DNA of 64,000 bases from Stutzerimonas zhaodongensis (GTDB lineage: Bacteria; Pseudomonadota; Gammaproteobacteria; Pseudomonadales; Pseudomonadaceae), in the NCBI RefSeq assembly GCF_003696365.1, contig NZ_RFFM01000002.1:372001-436000 (forward strand). Direction: 5' to 3'. A program made the position numbers and the translations under genes. Below, piece after piece: positions 21,331 through 30,554 of the stretch (positions are counted from its first letter, which is position 1; every line of letters begins with the position of its first letter). The notes beneath the pieces were generated by a model. It made no database searches, had not been told where the DNA came from, and worked only from the letters and a program-made list of their open reading frames with translations.

Positions 21331-23898
21331 ATGACCAAGCGACGAAAATTCTTCGTCTGGGCGGTAGCAGGCGTGGCTTTGCTCGTTATGGGCGTGGTCA
21401 TTTACGGGAGCCTTCGCTGGCAACAATTCAAGCACGAACATGGGATCGTATCTCTCGATGTCAGCGGCGTGCGGTTGTCCGCCGATCATTTGTCGATCGG
21501 CCAATTGAACCTGGTCAGGCAGCAGTCACCTGACGAACGGCAAGCCGTTGCTGTCCGCACGCTTCGCCTTGATTTCGCCGAGCGCTGGCAGCTGCTCCCG
21601 CTACGCTCACTCGTCGTCGATCACGTCGACGCCCATTGGCGGCCGGCAGCTGACACTCCTGAAGCCGGGCAACAAGGAACCCTGCCCAATCGCGAGCAAC
21701 TGGAGCAGTGGTCAGTCTGGTTGCCTCGTAAAGGACTAGTCCAGTCGTTCTCGGTGACGATGCCGTGCGAACGCGGCGACTGCACTGAAACAGGGCAATT
21801 AACTTGGCAACTTGCCGAAACTCAACCGCTTTCCGCGGCCTTTGATCTGCAGCTTCGCCATCAGAGTCACCGCCTGGGTCTTGAGGGTAGTGCCTTCGAG
21901 CAAGGCATCGACACTCACGTCGATCTCGCGCTTCAACTGGATGGCCAGCAACGCGTGACCATGCAGAACCATTTCACGCCAGACGCCGATTCGACCTTGT
22001 GGCGCGGTACTCTGGCAATGAGCGAACTGCCCGAGGCGCCCTGGTTGCTGGAGTGGCTCGGCAGGTGGTTGCCCGATGAGCCTCAAGCGCTGCCCGAACT
22101 GCCCGAGCAGATGCGCCTCGGCGCGGGCTGGGCAACGCACATCGATACCTCTGCCCTGAGCCGTACATGGGAAGCGCTAGATGGCGAATTCAGGCTGTCG
22201 GCCAACCTGCCGGCGCCCTGGCCGGTGGTAGGCATCGGCCATGTTCAAGGCCAGCTGGACCTTTCCGCCAGGGCCGATAAGGGTTTCTGGCTGCCAACGG
22301 AGTTGTCGGCAGATCTGCGGCTGCGTCCAGAGAAGGCACTTACCATGGAGCTTCCTGCGCAGCTTCGCCCAGATGCCATCAGCCTGAAAATTACGCCACG
22401 CACGGCCCGCACGACCGACGCGACGACGCTCCCATTGCAGGTTCAGATATCAACAGCCGGCCCCACGACGCTCTCGCTGGAAGGGCCTGTGTCACTCAAT
22501 ACCGCCGCGCCCTATTCGGTGTCATTCGAGCAGACTCGACTGCGGCTGCGCAGCCCGACGCTGCCTCAGCAGGACTTGGTATTGAGGGGCCTAGACGCAG
22601 ACCTGCGCCTGAGCGGACGGGTCGCCCAGGACGCCATCAGCATTCGCTTGGACAGGGACTCAAGACTTCTCCTGAACAGTCTTGCCCACGGAGCAGAACT
22701 CGCAGCCACCGACTTGCGAATGGAGCTGGCCGGAATCGGCATCGAAGCCGCTATCACCGGTGGAAAGCTGCAAAACCTGGCTGCCAAAGGCAAGGCGTCA
22801 GTGGTCGCGGGCGAGCTGAAACACTCAGCGCTGCGCGTTCAAGGCTGGCGCTGGAACGGTAATTTGTCGGCTGATCGGTCGCAGATCTCGCTTGATGGTC
22901 CGCTGAGCAATGATGCCGGTCTCACTCTGCCAGTAGCGCTCAAACACAACCTGGTCAACAGCTCGACACGCGTCAGCGCGACCCTGCCTGAAGTTTTCCT
23001 TCGCGCCGGCAATCCCCTGGCCGCCACGTTTGCCGACTGGCCACAGGCGTTGGAATTGAGCAATGGGCGGATTCAAGGCAAGACGCAGCTGAACCTGACA
23101 GCGAGCGGTCCGCTCGAAGCAACCGCTACGGTCAGCGCCAAGGGGCTGGGCGGCATTTACGACCGCACCGAACTCAGCGGGCTGGATGCAGAGCTATCGG
23201 CCAATGTGCAGCGCAATCAACTGCGCTTGGATATCACTGAACTGACGCTGCGTGAGGCCAATCCTGGATTCACATTTGGGCCGCTGAGATTCAACGGCGA
23301 ATTTTCCGGCCCCCTCAGCGATCTGGCTAAAGGACGCCTGGCCTGGAGCCTTGCCGAAGTGCGGCTGCTGGGTGGCCGCCTGTGGCTGGATCCTGGCGCT
23401 GCCGACCTGGCGGCCGAGATTCAGCAACTGCAAGCAAATCTTCGCGGTCTGCAACTGCCGTTGCTGCTGGAAGCATATCCAGCCGAGGGGCTGACCGGCA
23501 CCGGCGTGATTGACGGCAAGATGCTGCTGCAGCGGGCAGAGGCCGGCATCAGCATCGAGCAGGGCTCGCTCAAAGCGCGAGAGCCAGGTGGCGCGCTGCA
23601 GTTCCGTTCAGCCAAAATCCAGGCGCTGGGCCAATCCAACCCGGCCATGCGTCTGGTGACCGAAGCGCTCGATGACTTCCACTATGATCTGCTCACCAGT
23701 GACCTGCACTACGGCGCAGACGGCAAGCTGGATCTTGGATTGAAGCTGCATGGCCGTAACCCGGCGCTGGAGGGAGGACGGCCCATCAATTTCTCGATCA
23801 ACCTGGAGGAAGACATCCCCGCCTTGCTGACCAGTCTGCAATTGTCCGATCGCGTCAGCGAAACCATTCAACGGCGCGTGCAGGAGCGTCTCAGATGA
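21331..23898 (+). CDS. ydbH: YdbH-family AsmA-like intermembrane transport protein
   Basis: This 855-residue protein has one N-terminal membrane anchor (about residues 9-27) followed by a long beta-rich periplasmic region. The C-terminal part (DLHYGADGKLDLGLKLHGRNP, RPINFSINLEEDIPALLTSL) has the YdbH/DUF748-like ending. YdbH is an AsmA-family bridge thought to carry phospholipid between inner and outer membranes, redundantly with TamB and YhdP. The neighbours ynbE and ydbL, its partners in E. coli, support the call. It starts at an ATG after a 490-bp regulatory gap. Confidence 0.9.
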   Translation: MTKRRKFFVWAVAGVALLVMGVVIYGSLRWQQFKHEHGIVSLDVSGVRLSADHLSIGQLNLVRQQSPDERQAVAVRTLRLDFAERWQLLPLRSLVVDHVDAHWRPAADTPEAGQQGTLPNREQLEQWSVWLPRKGLVQSFSVTMPCERGDCTETGQLTWQLAETQPLSAAFDLQLRHQSHRLGLEGSAFEQGIDTHVDLALQLDGQQRVTMQNHFTPDADSTLWRGTLAMSELPEAPWLLEWLGRWLPDEPQALPELPEQMRLGAGWATHIDTSALSRTWEALDGEFRLSANLPAPWPVVGIGHVQGQLDLSARADKGFWLPTELSADLRLRPEKALTMELPAQLRPDAISLKITPRTARTTDATTLPLQVQISTAGPTTLSLEGPVSLNTAAPYSVSFEQTRLRLRSPTLPQQDLVLRGLDADLRLSGRVAQDAISIRLDRDSRLLLNSLAHGAELAATDLRMELAGIGIEAAITGGKLQNLAAKGKASVVAGELKHSALRVQGWRWNGNLSADRSQISLDGPLSNDAGLTLPVALKHNLVNSSTRVSATLPEVFLRAGNPLAATFADWPQALELSNGRIQGKTQLNLTASGPLEATATVSAKGLGGIYDRTELSGLDAELSANVQRNQLRLDITELTLREANPGFTFGPLRFNGEFSGPLSDLAKGRLAWSLAEVRLLGGRLWLDPGAADLAAEIQQLQANLRGLQLPLLLEAYPAEGLTGTGVIDGKMLLQRAEAGISIEQGSLKAREPGGALQFRSAKIQALGQSNPAMRLVTEALDDFHYDLLTSDLHYGADGKLDLGLKLHGRNPALEGGRPINFSINLEEDIPALLTSLQLSDRVSETIQRRVQERLR

Positions 23899-23936
23899 GG
23901 CACTGTAGCGGCGACACCGATCAGGAGAAGACCGTC

Positions 23937-24128
23937 ATGCGGTTGAGCAATCCCCTCAGCATCCTGGCACTGGCATTAATGGCCAGCGCCTGCACCCCTC
24001 GGGTGGAACTGGCCGTGCCCAACGAGCCGATCAATATCAATCTCAACGTCAAGATCGAGCATGAGATCTACATCAAGGTCGACAAGCAGCTCGATTCGAT
24101 CATCAACGAAGACAGCGGACTGTTCTGA
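23937..24128 (+). CDS. ynbE: YnbE-type small outer-membrane lipoprotein
   Basis: This 63-residue lipoprotein has a signal ending LMASAC (lipid Cys at residue 19). The body includes VPNEPININLNVKIEHEIYI, typical of YnbE. In E. coli YnbE caps YdbH at the outer membrane, pairing beta strands with its C-terminus. The ATG at 23937 follows AGGAGAAGACC. A longer in-frame start at 23895 overlaps ydbH and lacks a lipoprotein signal position. It lies 38 bp after ydbH and 2 bp before ydbL. Confidence 0.9.
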   Translation: MRLSNPLSILALALMASACTPRVELAVPNEPININLNVKIEHEIYIKVDKQLDSIINEDSGLF

Positions 24129-24130
24129 TC

Positions 24131-24475
24131 ATGAAAACCTATCTGAAACTCGGAACCCTGCTCATGGCGCTTTGCCTGGCGCTGCCAGCCACTGCGATGT
24201 CACTCAACGAGGCCATGTCCGCCCTCGGCCAGGCCAAGGCCAGCGGCCAGCTCGGCGAAAGGCCAGACGGCTATCTGGGGGTGGTGCAGAGCGGTGGGCA
24301 GGCCGAAGAGATTGCCAGCCAGATCAACCAGGCGCGCCGCGCCGAATACCACCGGTTGGCGCAGAAGAACGGCATCAGCGTCAGCGACGTCGAGGCCATC
24401 GCCGGCAAGAAAGCCATCGAGAAAACCCCGCCCGGTCAGATCATTCAGTTGAACGGAAGCTGGATCAAAAAATAA
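24131..24475 (+). CDS. ydbL: YdbL-family (DUF1318) periplasmic protein
   Basis: This 114-residue exported protein has a signal peptide ending LPATAM. The DUF1318 body holds LNEAMSALGQAKASGQLGE, DGYLGVV and EIASQINQARRAEYHRLA. E. coli YdbL is reported to prevent runaway multimerisation of YnbE on YdbH. It is the third gene of the ydbH-ynbE-ydbL operon, separated from ynbE by 2 bp, and is followed by a strong hairpin. Confidence 0.9.
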   Translation: MKTYLKLGTLLMALCLALPATAMSLNEAMSALGQAKASGQLGERPDGYLGVVQSGGQAEEIASQINQARRAEYHRLAQKNGISVSDVEAIAGKKAIEKTPPGQIIQLNGSWIKK

Positions 24476-24481
24476 GCCAGC

Positions 24482-24511
24482 CCCAGAGACGGCGCTGGCG
24501 TCGTCTCTGGG
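24482..24511. terminator. Convergent terminator hairpin after ydbL
   Basis: The 9-bp stem CCCAGAGAC (24482-24490) and GTCTCTGGG (24503-24511) fills the 42-bp gap between ydbL and the converging cytochrome gene. It is followed by a short TTCC on the plus side. Confidence 0.55.
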
Positions 24512-24517
24512 TTCCAT

Positions 24518-25744
24518 TCAAGGCTTCATGTCATCGCGCAACGTCTCTACGTCTCCCGCGGATACCGGCTCAGCTGCGTTACCCCAGCTATTGCGAATGT
24601 AGGTCAGCACTGCGGCGATGTGCTCATCCGACATATTCCATGCGAAAGATGGCATTGCCGGCCCCGTGGGTGCTGCGTCCGTCGCAACCGCACGACTGCC
24701 AGCGAGAACCACCCGAATCAACGACGTTGCATCACGACTATTGACCAGAGGCGCCTGCGCCAGTCGCGGGAACAGGTTGGTGATGCCCTCCCCATCCGGG
24801 GTATGACAAGCCGAGCACTGATCTTCATAGATGAGCGCGCCCGTACGCATGGTCGCGTCCTCTGCAGCCCACGGCTCTGGCCGAGGCTGTTGCTCATCGC
24901 CCAGGCTCTTGATGTATGTGGCCACCGCAGAAAGATCTTCATCTTTCCAGTGCTGGGTCGAATGCTCCACCGCCTCGGCCATGGGGCCGGACGCCATATC
25001 GAACCGGTTGGCGCCCGTTTTGAGATAGTGAACGATTTCAGCCTCGCTCCAACTGCCCAGCCCGGTATGGGCGTTCCCTGTGATATCCGGTGCCATCCAA
25101 CCTTGCAATACGCTACCTGTAAGGAATTCGTCGTTCTTGTCGCCGCCGATCAGGCTCTTGGGCGTGTGACAGCTGCCACAGTGACCAAGACCCTGGACCA
25201 GGTAAGCGCCCCTGTTCCACTCGGCGGATTGATTGGGGTCCGGCTGATATTCACCCTCCTTGAAAGCCAGCCAGTTCCATGCGATCAAGCTTGCCCGGAT
25301 GTTGAACGGGAATGGCAGCTGGTTGGTTTCGACATCGTGCCTCACCGGCTCCAGAGAGTTCAGATAAGCCCAGAGCGCGCGATTGTCCTCTCGGGTCACC
25401 TTGGTATAAGCCGTGTAGGGCATTGCTGCATAGAGGCGTTTGCCGCCACGGGCGTGGCCGTTGGACATGGTGTTCTGGAAATCCTCGAACGACCAGCGAC
25501 CGAGGCCGTTATCAGGGTCCGGAGTGATGTTGGCCCCAAGCACCGTGCCGAACGGCGTGTCGATGGCCACACCACCGGCAAAGGCTGGCTGGCCGGGTAA
25601 CGAGTGGCAAGCGGTGCAGTCGCCCAGTACCGCCAGGTAACGTCCTCGCGCCACCAGATCATAGGAGTCGCTACCATCGCCTGCCTGCGCCAGGCTTGCA
25701 GCGAGGCCTAGCATGCCGGCGTAAAAAACGGGAAGAGTCTTCAT
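24518..25744 (-). CDS. Triheme cytochrome c subunit of a periplasmic FAD dehydrogenase
   Basis: This 408-residue exported cytochrome has a signal peptide ending at about residue 21 (AQA/GDG). Three CxxCH heme sites are visible: CTACH (43-47), CGSCH (189-193) and CSACH (310-314). This is the arrangement of the membrane-anchored cytochrome subunit of gluconate, sorbitol and alcohol dehydrogenases. It accepts electrons from the flavoprotein and passes them to ubiquinone or a terminal oxidase. Its start overlaps the GMC flavoprotein stop by 4 bp, so the three genes are translationally coupled. Confidence 0.93.
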   Translation of the reverse strand: MKTLPVFYAGMLGLAASLAQAGDGSDSYDLVARGRYLAVLGDCTACHSLPGQPAFAGGVAIDTPFGTVLGANITPDPDNGLGRWSFEDFQNTMSNGHARGGKRLYAAMPYTAYTKVTREDNRALWAYLNSLEPVRHDVETNQLPFPFNIRASLIAWNWLAFKEGEYQPDPNQSAEWNRGAYLVQGLGHCGSCHTPKSLIGGDKNDEFLTGSVLQGWMAPDITGNAHTGLGSWSEAEIVHYLKTGANRFDMASGPMAEAVEHSTQHWKDEDLSAVATYIKSLGDEQQPRPEPWAAEDATMRTGALIYEDQCSACHTPDGEGITNLFPRLAQAPLVNSRDATSLIRVVLAGSRAVATDAAPTGPAMPSFAWNMSDEHIAAVLTYIRNSWGNAAEPVSAGDVETLRDDMKP

Positions 25745-27507
25745 ACGGCGATCATCTCCCCTGGATTTTTCAGGTAGAGCCGGCGAATCGCGTCGGCCGC
25801 CTTGAATGCCAGCGCACCAACTGTCCCGGTCGGGTTGTAACCAGGGTTTTGCGGGAAGGCGCTCGCCCCAACGACGAACAGATTCGGAACATCCCAGACC
25901 TGCAAATGCTTGTTAACCGAGCTAGTGGAAGGGTCGCCACCCATAACGAAGCCGCCGACCACATGGGATGACTGATACGGACCGCTGTTCCAGTGCCCGT
26001 CCTGGTAAGTCTTGACCACATGTCGGGGATTCATCGGCGCGGCGATTTCGGCCAGCTTTTCTATCGAGAAGCGCGACATCTTGCGATCGTTCTCGGAGAA
26101 ATCGAAGGTGATACGCAGCAGCGGTCGGCCATGCGGATCAGTGTAGGTGGGGTCCAGCGACAGATAGTTGCTGCGTGTGGTGTAGCTGCTAGCCTCACAG
26201 CCGATGGACATGGTGCTGAGGTAGTTGTCTACCGTGGCCTGCTTCCATTTCGAACCCCAGCGCGGGGTGCCCGGCGGCACCGGACGCGTGCCGATAGGCG
26301 CCGCACCCACCGGTGTCACCCGGATACTGCCGCCGCCGAAGAAGCCCAGTCCCGAATGATCGAAATTATCATTGTTGAACTCGTCGATACCCATCCCGAC
26401 CGCACCGGCACCGATGAAGGGGTTGAAGTTCTTGTCATCGAAGAACAGCTGCACGCTATTGGCAGTCTGGTAAGCGTAGTTGCGCCCGGTGGTGCCTGTA
26501 TTGGTGACAGGGTCGTAGGGTTGGCCAACTCCGGAGAGCAGCATCAGGCGCACGTTCTCAAAAGTGAAGGCACTGACAATCACCAGATCCGCCGGTTGCT
26601 CGAATTGGTTGCCGGAGGTATCGACATAGATCACTCCGGTTGCGCGCCTTCCGCTGGAGTCAAGGGTAACGCGCAGCACTTCGGCGTGAGTGACCGCCTT
26701 GAAATTTGGCTTACGCATCAGCGCGGGTAGCACGTTGACGATCGCGCTGGCCTTGGAATAGTTGGCGCAACCAAAATTGGTGCAGAAGCCGCAGAATGTG
26801 CAGGGCCCCATGGTGACGCCAAGCTGATTGGTGTAGCCCTGCGACGCTAGTGAGGAAGGCACCGGGAAAGGCTTGTAGCCAAGCTCGCGCACCGTGTCTG
26901 CAAACAAGGTAGGGCCGTAGGGCTGAGCCAGCGGTGGGGTTGGGTATTCGATCGAACGGCTACCTTCGAACGGGTTGCCGCCTTCCTGGAGCTGGCCGTT
27001 GAGATTGCCCGCTTTCCCTGACGTACCAGCCAATCGTTCGAACGCACTGTAGTGCGGCTCCATCTCGGTCCAGTCGGTGCCCCAATCCTGCAACACCAGC
27101 TCTTCGGGAATAGCGCCGGCACCATAGCGCTCGGTCAGGTGACTTTTGAGTCGGAATTCTTCAGGTTGAAAGCGAAAGGTGATGCCGGCCCAATGGTTGC
27201 CGGCCCCGCCGACGCCATTGCCCGGATGGAACGAGCCCCAGTCACGCATGGGCAGAGCCGTCTGTGACGGATTATTGCGCACCGTCACGGCGTTCTGCAT
27301 CGGCCGCAGCATCAGCTCCTGGCGACGCAGGTAACGTAGCTCATCGGTAACCGATGCGATGTTGAAATCGCGCGCGGTATCGCGCCAGGGGCCCCGCTCA
27401 AGGGCGATGACATCGAGCCCCTCTTCGGCCAGCTCATTGGCGATGATAGAACCGGCCCAACCCAGTCCGATAACCACGACATCCGTTGCAGGCAGCTTCT
27501 TTATCAT
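25741..27507 (-). CDS. GMC-family FAD oxidoreductase (gluconate 2-dehydrogenase-type large subunit)
   Basis: This is a 588-residue flavoprotein. The N-terminal dinucleotide-binding motif VVVIGLGWAGSIIANELAEEG holds FAD. GNGVGGAGNHWAGI is conserved in the gluconate dehydrogenase branch, and FVVGASAFPQNPGYNPTGTVGALA is the C-terminal GMC signature. A Cys-rich CTFCGFCTNFGC segment could hold a cluster or disulphides. It has no signal peptide of its own. In this family the flavoprotein is exported by Tat together with the small subunit encoded just upstream (4-bp overlap). The substrate (gluconate, 2-ketogluconate, sorbitol) is not readable. Confidence 0.9.
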   Translation of the reverse strand: MIKKLPATDVVVIGLGWAGSIIANELAEEGLDVIALERGPWRDTARDFNIASVTDELRYLRRQELMLRPMQNAVTVRNNPSQTALPMRDWGSFHPGNGVGGAGNHWAGITFRFQPEEFRLKSHLTERYGAGAIPEELVLQDWGTDWTEMEPHYSAFERLAGTSGKAGNLNGQLQEGGNPFEGSRSIEYPTPPLAQPYGPTLFADTVRELGYKPFPVPSSLASQGYTNQLGVTMGPCTFCGFCTNFGCANYSKASAIVNVLPALMRKPNFKAVTHAEVLRVTLDSSGRRATGVIYVDTSGNQFEQPADLVIVSAFTFENVRLMLLSGVGQPYDPVTNTGTTGRNYAYQTANSVQLFFDDKNFNPFIGAGAVGMGIDEFNNDNFDHSGLGFFGGGSIRVTPVGAAPIGTRPVPPGTPRWGSKWKQATVDNYLSTMSIGCEASSYTTRSNYLSLDPTYTDPHGRPLLRITFDFSENDRKMSRFSIEKLAEIAAPMNPRHVVKTYQDGHWNSGPYQSSHVVGGFVMGGDPSTSSVNKHLQVWDVPNLFVVGASAFPQNPGYNPTGTVGALAFKAADAIRRLYLKNPGEMIAV

Positions 27508-28259
27508 TTCGAAGCCCTCGCATTCCAGGAGTCGCCGCCGATGATCGATATCGGCACCAGGTCCAGCTTCTGGTTGTGCTGCGCGATATAGCGACGATAG
27601 TCATAGCGCGCGCCAGGAAAACCGATCATCTTCCAGGACACCATGTCGCGGTTGCCGCCGTAGATCGGATCCCCGAAAAAACCTTCCATCGTGTTACCGA
27701 GCACCTGTTCAAAGAACAGTTTCGAGTCCATCCCCTCCAGCGAGATACCGCCCTTCTCGAGCTCGGCAAGCAGCGCATCCTGCTGCTCAGCCGTCAAGCC
27801 GCTGAATGACTGCCGATGGCGCGATTGGCACAATTTTTCGAGCCCGGTGAGCCCTAGACGTACCCGCTCACGTGGTGTGAAACGAGACTGGTCGCCCTGC
27901 TCCGGTGTGCCTTCCTGAAAAGGTGCCGACATGTAAAGCCGACTGGCATCGCCATAGCTGCCTGCCAGTTGGCGATCCATGAACACCACGCAGCCAGCAT
28001 CACTGCCACTGACGCTGAGCTCATCAGCCGGGATCAGCCGATCAACCATGGCGGTCACCACGCGGACCTCGTCTTCAGTAAAGAACCGCCAACCAGGCGA
28101 GTCATAGTGCATCGGGCCGTTATGATCGAAGGGCTGCCAGGGAGGGATGCCAGTAAGCGTGGCTGCCTTGGCAGTCGCAGCAGCGCCCGCAGCAAGTCCA
28201 GTCATTGAGGAGAAGAGAAGCTGACGGCGAGTCAATCCACGAGGAGTATCTGATTTCAT
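27504..28259 (-). CDS. Gluconate 2-dehydrogenase subunit 3 family protein (Tat-exported gamma subunit)
   Basis: This is the small subunit of the three-part dehydrogenase, about 251 residues. The ATG at 28259 (AAGGGA upstream) opens a twin-arginine leader, GLTRRQLLFSSMTGLAAGAA. The mature part has WRFFTEDEVRVVTAMVDRLIPADE and GFFGDPIYGGNRDMVSWKMIGFPG, family signatures of subunit 3. It is the first gene of the operon and likely escorts the flavoprotein through the Tat channel. The roughly 300 bp upstream, to phoX, hold the presumed promoter but no gene. Confidence 0.93.
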   Translation of the reverse strand: MKSDTPRGLTRRQLLFSSMTGLAAGAAATAKAATLTGIPPWQPFDHNGPMHYDSPGWRFFTEDEVRVVTAMVDRLIPADELSVSGSDAGCVVFMDRQLAGSYGDASRLYMSAPFQEGTPEQGDQSRFTPRERVRLGLTGLEKLCQSRHRQSFSGLTAEQQDALLAELEKGGISLEGMDSKLFFEQVLGNTMEGFFGDPIYGGNRDMVSWKMIGFPGARYDYRRYIAQHNQKLDLVPISIIGGDSWNARASK

Positions 28260-28557
28260 GCGGGTCCCTTGAAGTGATGTGCAGACCGAACTGGCCATGC
28301 ACTCACCAGACTTTGGCGAAACGAAGTGAATTACCGAGAGCGGTTACATTTCCGCCCGCAGACACCTACGTTTCGTCTGGGTATTCAAAAGACTGCCCAC
28401 GAAATATTTTGTTTCATAAAGTTTTGTTGCGGCTTCGGAGTATAAGACCGAGGACAGTGGAACTGACCGCTTCAAGATCAAATCCAGACTGCGGCGGCAG
28501 CTCGCTCCACGCACCCCAGCGCGGAGCGGAACGGCTGGGATGAGCGACTGCGATGCA

Positions 28558-30519
28558 TCAGGTCCCGATGACGCCCCCATCGTCCTTTGTTATGAGCACA
28601 GTGGAAGATCGTGGGCGCGACTTGCCGTCGCTGGCGGGAAAGCTCAGCTCTGGGTGCTGCACGTTGATCCACATGGTGCGGTAGTCCGGGCTCCAGGTGA
28701 TGCCGGTGATCTCGCAGCCGCGCGGGCCGACCAGGAAGCGACGCACCTCACGCGTGCGCGGATCAGCGCAGAGCAGTTGGTTAGTGCCCATGGCCTGCAT
28801 CGCCGTTTCCTCGTCGCCAAAGTCGGTCTCGATCCACAACCGGCCGGCATTGTCGAAAGCCAGCCCGTCGGGCGAAGAAAAAATGTCGCCGTTGATGGTG
28901 CCGGTGAGGTTGGCCGGTACTGGCTGACCCACTGCATCCTTGGCTCCGGGCTGCTCGCCTGCCAGAAGGAAGATCTCCCAGGTGAATGCGGTCGCGGTCG
29001 GGTCAGCATCCCTCTCGCTCCAGCGCAGGATCTGGCCGTGCAGATTCGCAGGACGCGGGTTGGCCTTGTCGGTGGGCCATTTCACGCCGCGGTTGTCGTT
29101 GTTGGTCAGCGTCACGTAGACCTCGCGGCTGCGCGGGTGCACGGCTACCCACTCAGGGCGGTCCATGGGTGTGGCGCCCACATGGTCACCCGCGGCACGG
29201 GCATTGAGCAGCACTTCGGCCTGATCGGCAAAACCGTTCTCGCGGGTCAGCCCGTTTTGTCCGTGCACCAGCGCCAGCCACTCGCCACTGCCATCGGCGT
29301 TGAACCGCGCCACGTAGAGAGTGCCGTCATCAAGTAGCTGGCGATTGGCTTGATCATCTCCCGCTACGTAGCGGCCGCTTGGGACGAACTTGTAAACGTA
29401 CTCGCCTTTTGTGTCGTCGCCCGAATAGAAGGCCATGCGCCCGTTTTCGCCCAGCGAAAGCACCGAGCACTCGCGGCAATAACGGCCGAATGCAGTGCGC
29501 TTGACCGGCTTGCTCGCTGGATCGAAAGGATCGACCTCGACCACCCAACCGAAACGGTTCGGCTCATGTACATGACCGCCGTGAGGCTGCGTCGGATCGG
29601 GGGTGGCATTGAAGCGCGGGTCGGCCGTTTCCCAGCCGTAGAGTTTGCTCAGGCCCTTGCCCTCGATGCCATATCGCTTGTGAGACACGCGCTTGGCCAT
29701 GTCCTCGGCGTCATGGTTGACGAAATAGTTGTGCCAGTTCTCCTCGCACACCAGATAGGTGCCCCACGGCGTGAAGCCGCTCGAGCAGTTGTTCAGCGTG
29801 CCGATGATTTCGCGCCCGCCCGGGTCGGATGCGGTTTTCATCGCATCGTTGCCGGCCAGCGGGCCGCTGACCGCCATCGGGGTCATGCCGGATATGCGCC
29901 GGTTGTAGCGCGACGGCATAACCCGTTGCCATTGCCCCTGTGCATCCTTTTTCACTTCGATGACGCTGACGCCGTGGGCCGCCTGCTCCTTGCGCACCTC
30001 ATCCAACGGGCGCTTGCCATCGGTAAACGTCATGCCGTTAGGGTGAAGAGGCGGGTTCACGTACTCGTGGTTCATCACCAGCAGGCCGTGGCTATCCGGG
30101 TTCTCGGGAAACGGAAAGAAGTGCATGCCGTCATGGTTGTCACCGGCCTGCTTGAGCTGAGCTTGCCAGTCGTCGCTGGCGTCCGGGTTCCACTCCGGGG
30201 CGTCGGCCATGACGGCATCACCCCAGGAAAAGAACGTCCGAGCACTGTAGCCCGGCGCTACCTGCACACTGTCGAAGGTCGGGTCGAGCTGCGTCGGGAT
30301 TCCCTTGAAACCGATCAGCGACTCGGACTGCACGGCGCTGCGACAGGCGCCCAAACTGCCGCCGAGAAATCCCAGTGCTGCAAGGCCCATCCCGCCTTTG
30401 AGCAGGTTGCGCCGGCTGCGATCGACAAGCTGCTCCAGCGAGGCGTTGGTGCTCGGGTTGATCGCCTGGTCGTCAAGGGCGGAAAGATTGGTGTGGAAAC
30501 TCTGGAAATCCTGATTCAT
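28558..30519 (-). CDS. phoX: PhoX-family alkaline phosphatase (DUF839)
   Basis: This 653-residue exported phosphatase comes from a family using Ca/Fe and lacking zinc. The ATG at 30519 was chosen over an upstream start. The N-terminus carries a long Tat leader with SRRNLLKGGMGLAALGFLGG around residues 35-55. PhoX signatures include LLVMNHEYVNP, NNCSSGFTPWGTYLVCEENW, PHGGHVHEPNRFGWVVEVDP, GRYCRECSVLSLG and SGDDTKGEYVYKFVP. It releases phosphate from organic monoesters. It is last in a run of genes starting at the TonB-dependent receptor, so a phosphate-scavenging role is supported by context. Confidence 0.93.
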   Translation of the reverse strand: MNQDFQSFHTNLSALDDQAINPSTNASLEQLVDRSRRNLLKGGMGLAALGFLGGSLGACRSAVQSESLIGFKGIPTQLDPTFDSVQVAPGYSARTFFSWGDAVMADAPEWNPDASDDWQAQLKQAGDNHDGMHFFPFPENPDSHGLLVMNHEYVNPPLHPNGMTFTDGKRPLDEVRKEQAAHGVSVIEVKKDAQGQWQRVMPSRYNRRISGMTPMAVSGPLAGNDAMKTASDPGGREIIGTLNNCSSGFTPWGTYLVCEENWHNYFVNHDAEDMAKRVSHKRYGIEGKGLSKLYGWETADPRFNATPDPTQPHGGHVHEPNRFGWVVEVDPFDPASKPVKRTAFGRYCRECSVLSLGENGRMAFYSGDDTKGEYVYKFVPSGRYVAGDDQANRQLLDDGTLYVARFNADGSGEWLALVHGQNGLTRENGFADQAEVLLNARAAGDHVGATPMDRPEWVAVHPRSREVYVTLTNNDNRGVKWPTDKANPRPANLHGQILRWSERDADPTATAFTWEIFLLAGEQPGAKDAVGQPVPANLTGTINGDIFSSPDGLAFDNAGRLWIETDFGDEETAMQAMGTNQLLCADPRTREVRRFLVGPRGCEITGITWSPDYRTMWINVQHPELSFPASDGKSRPRSSTVLITKDDGGVIGT

Positions 30520-30554
30520 CAGTGACTCGTTCTGCAAAGTGGGTCCAGCCCGCA

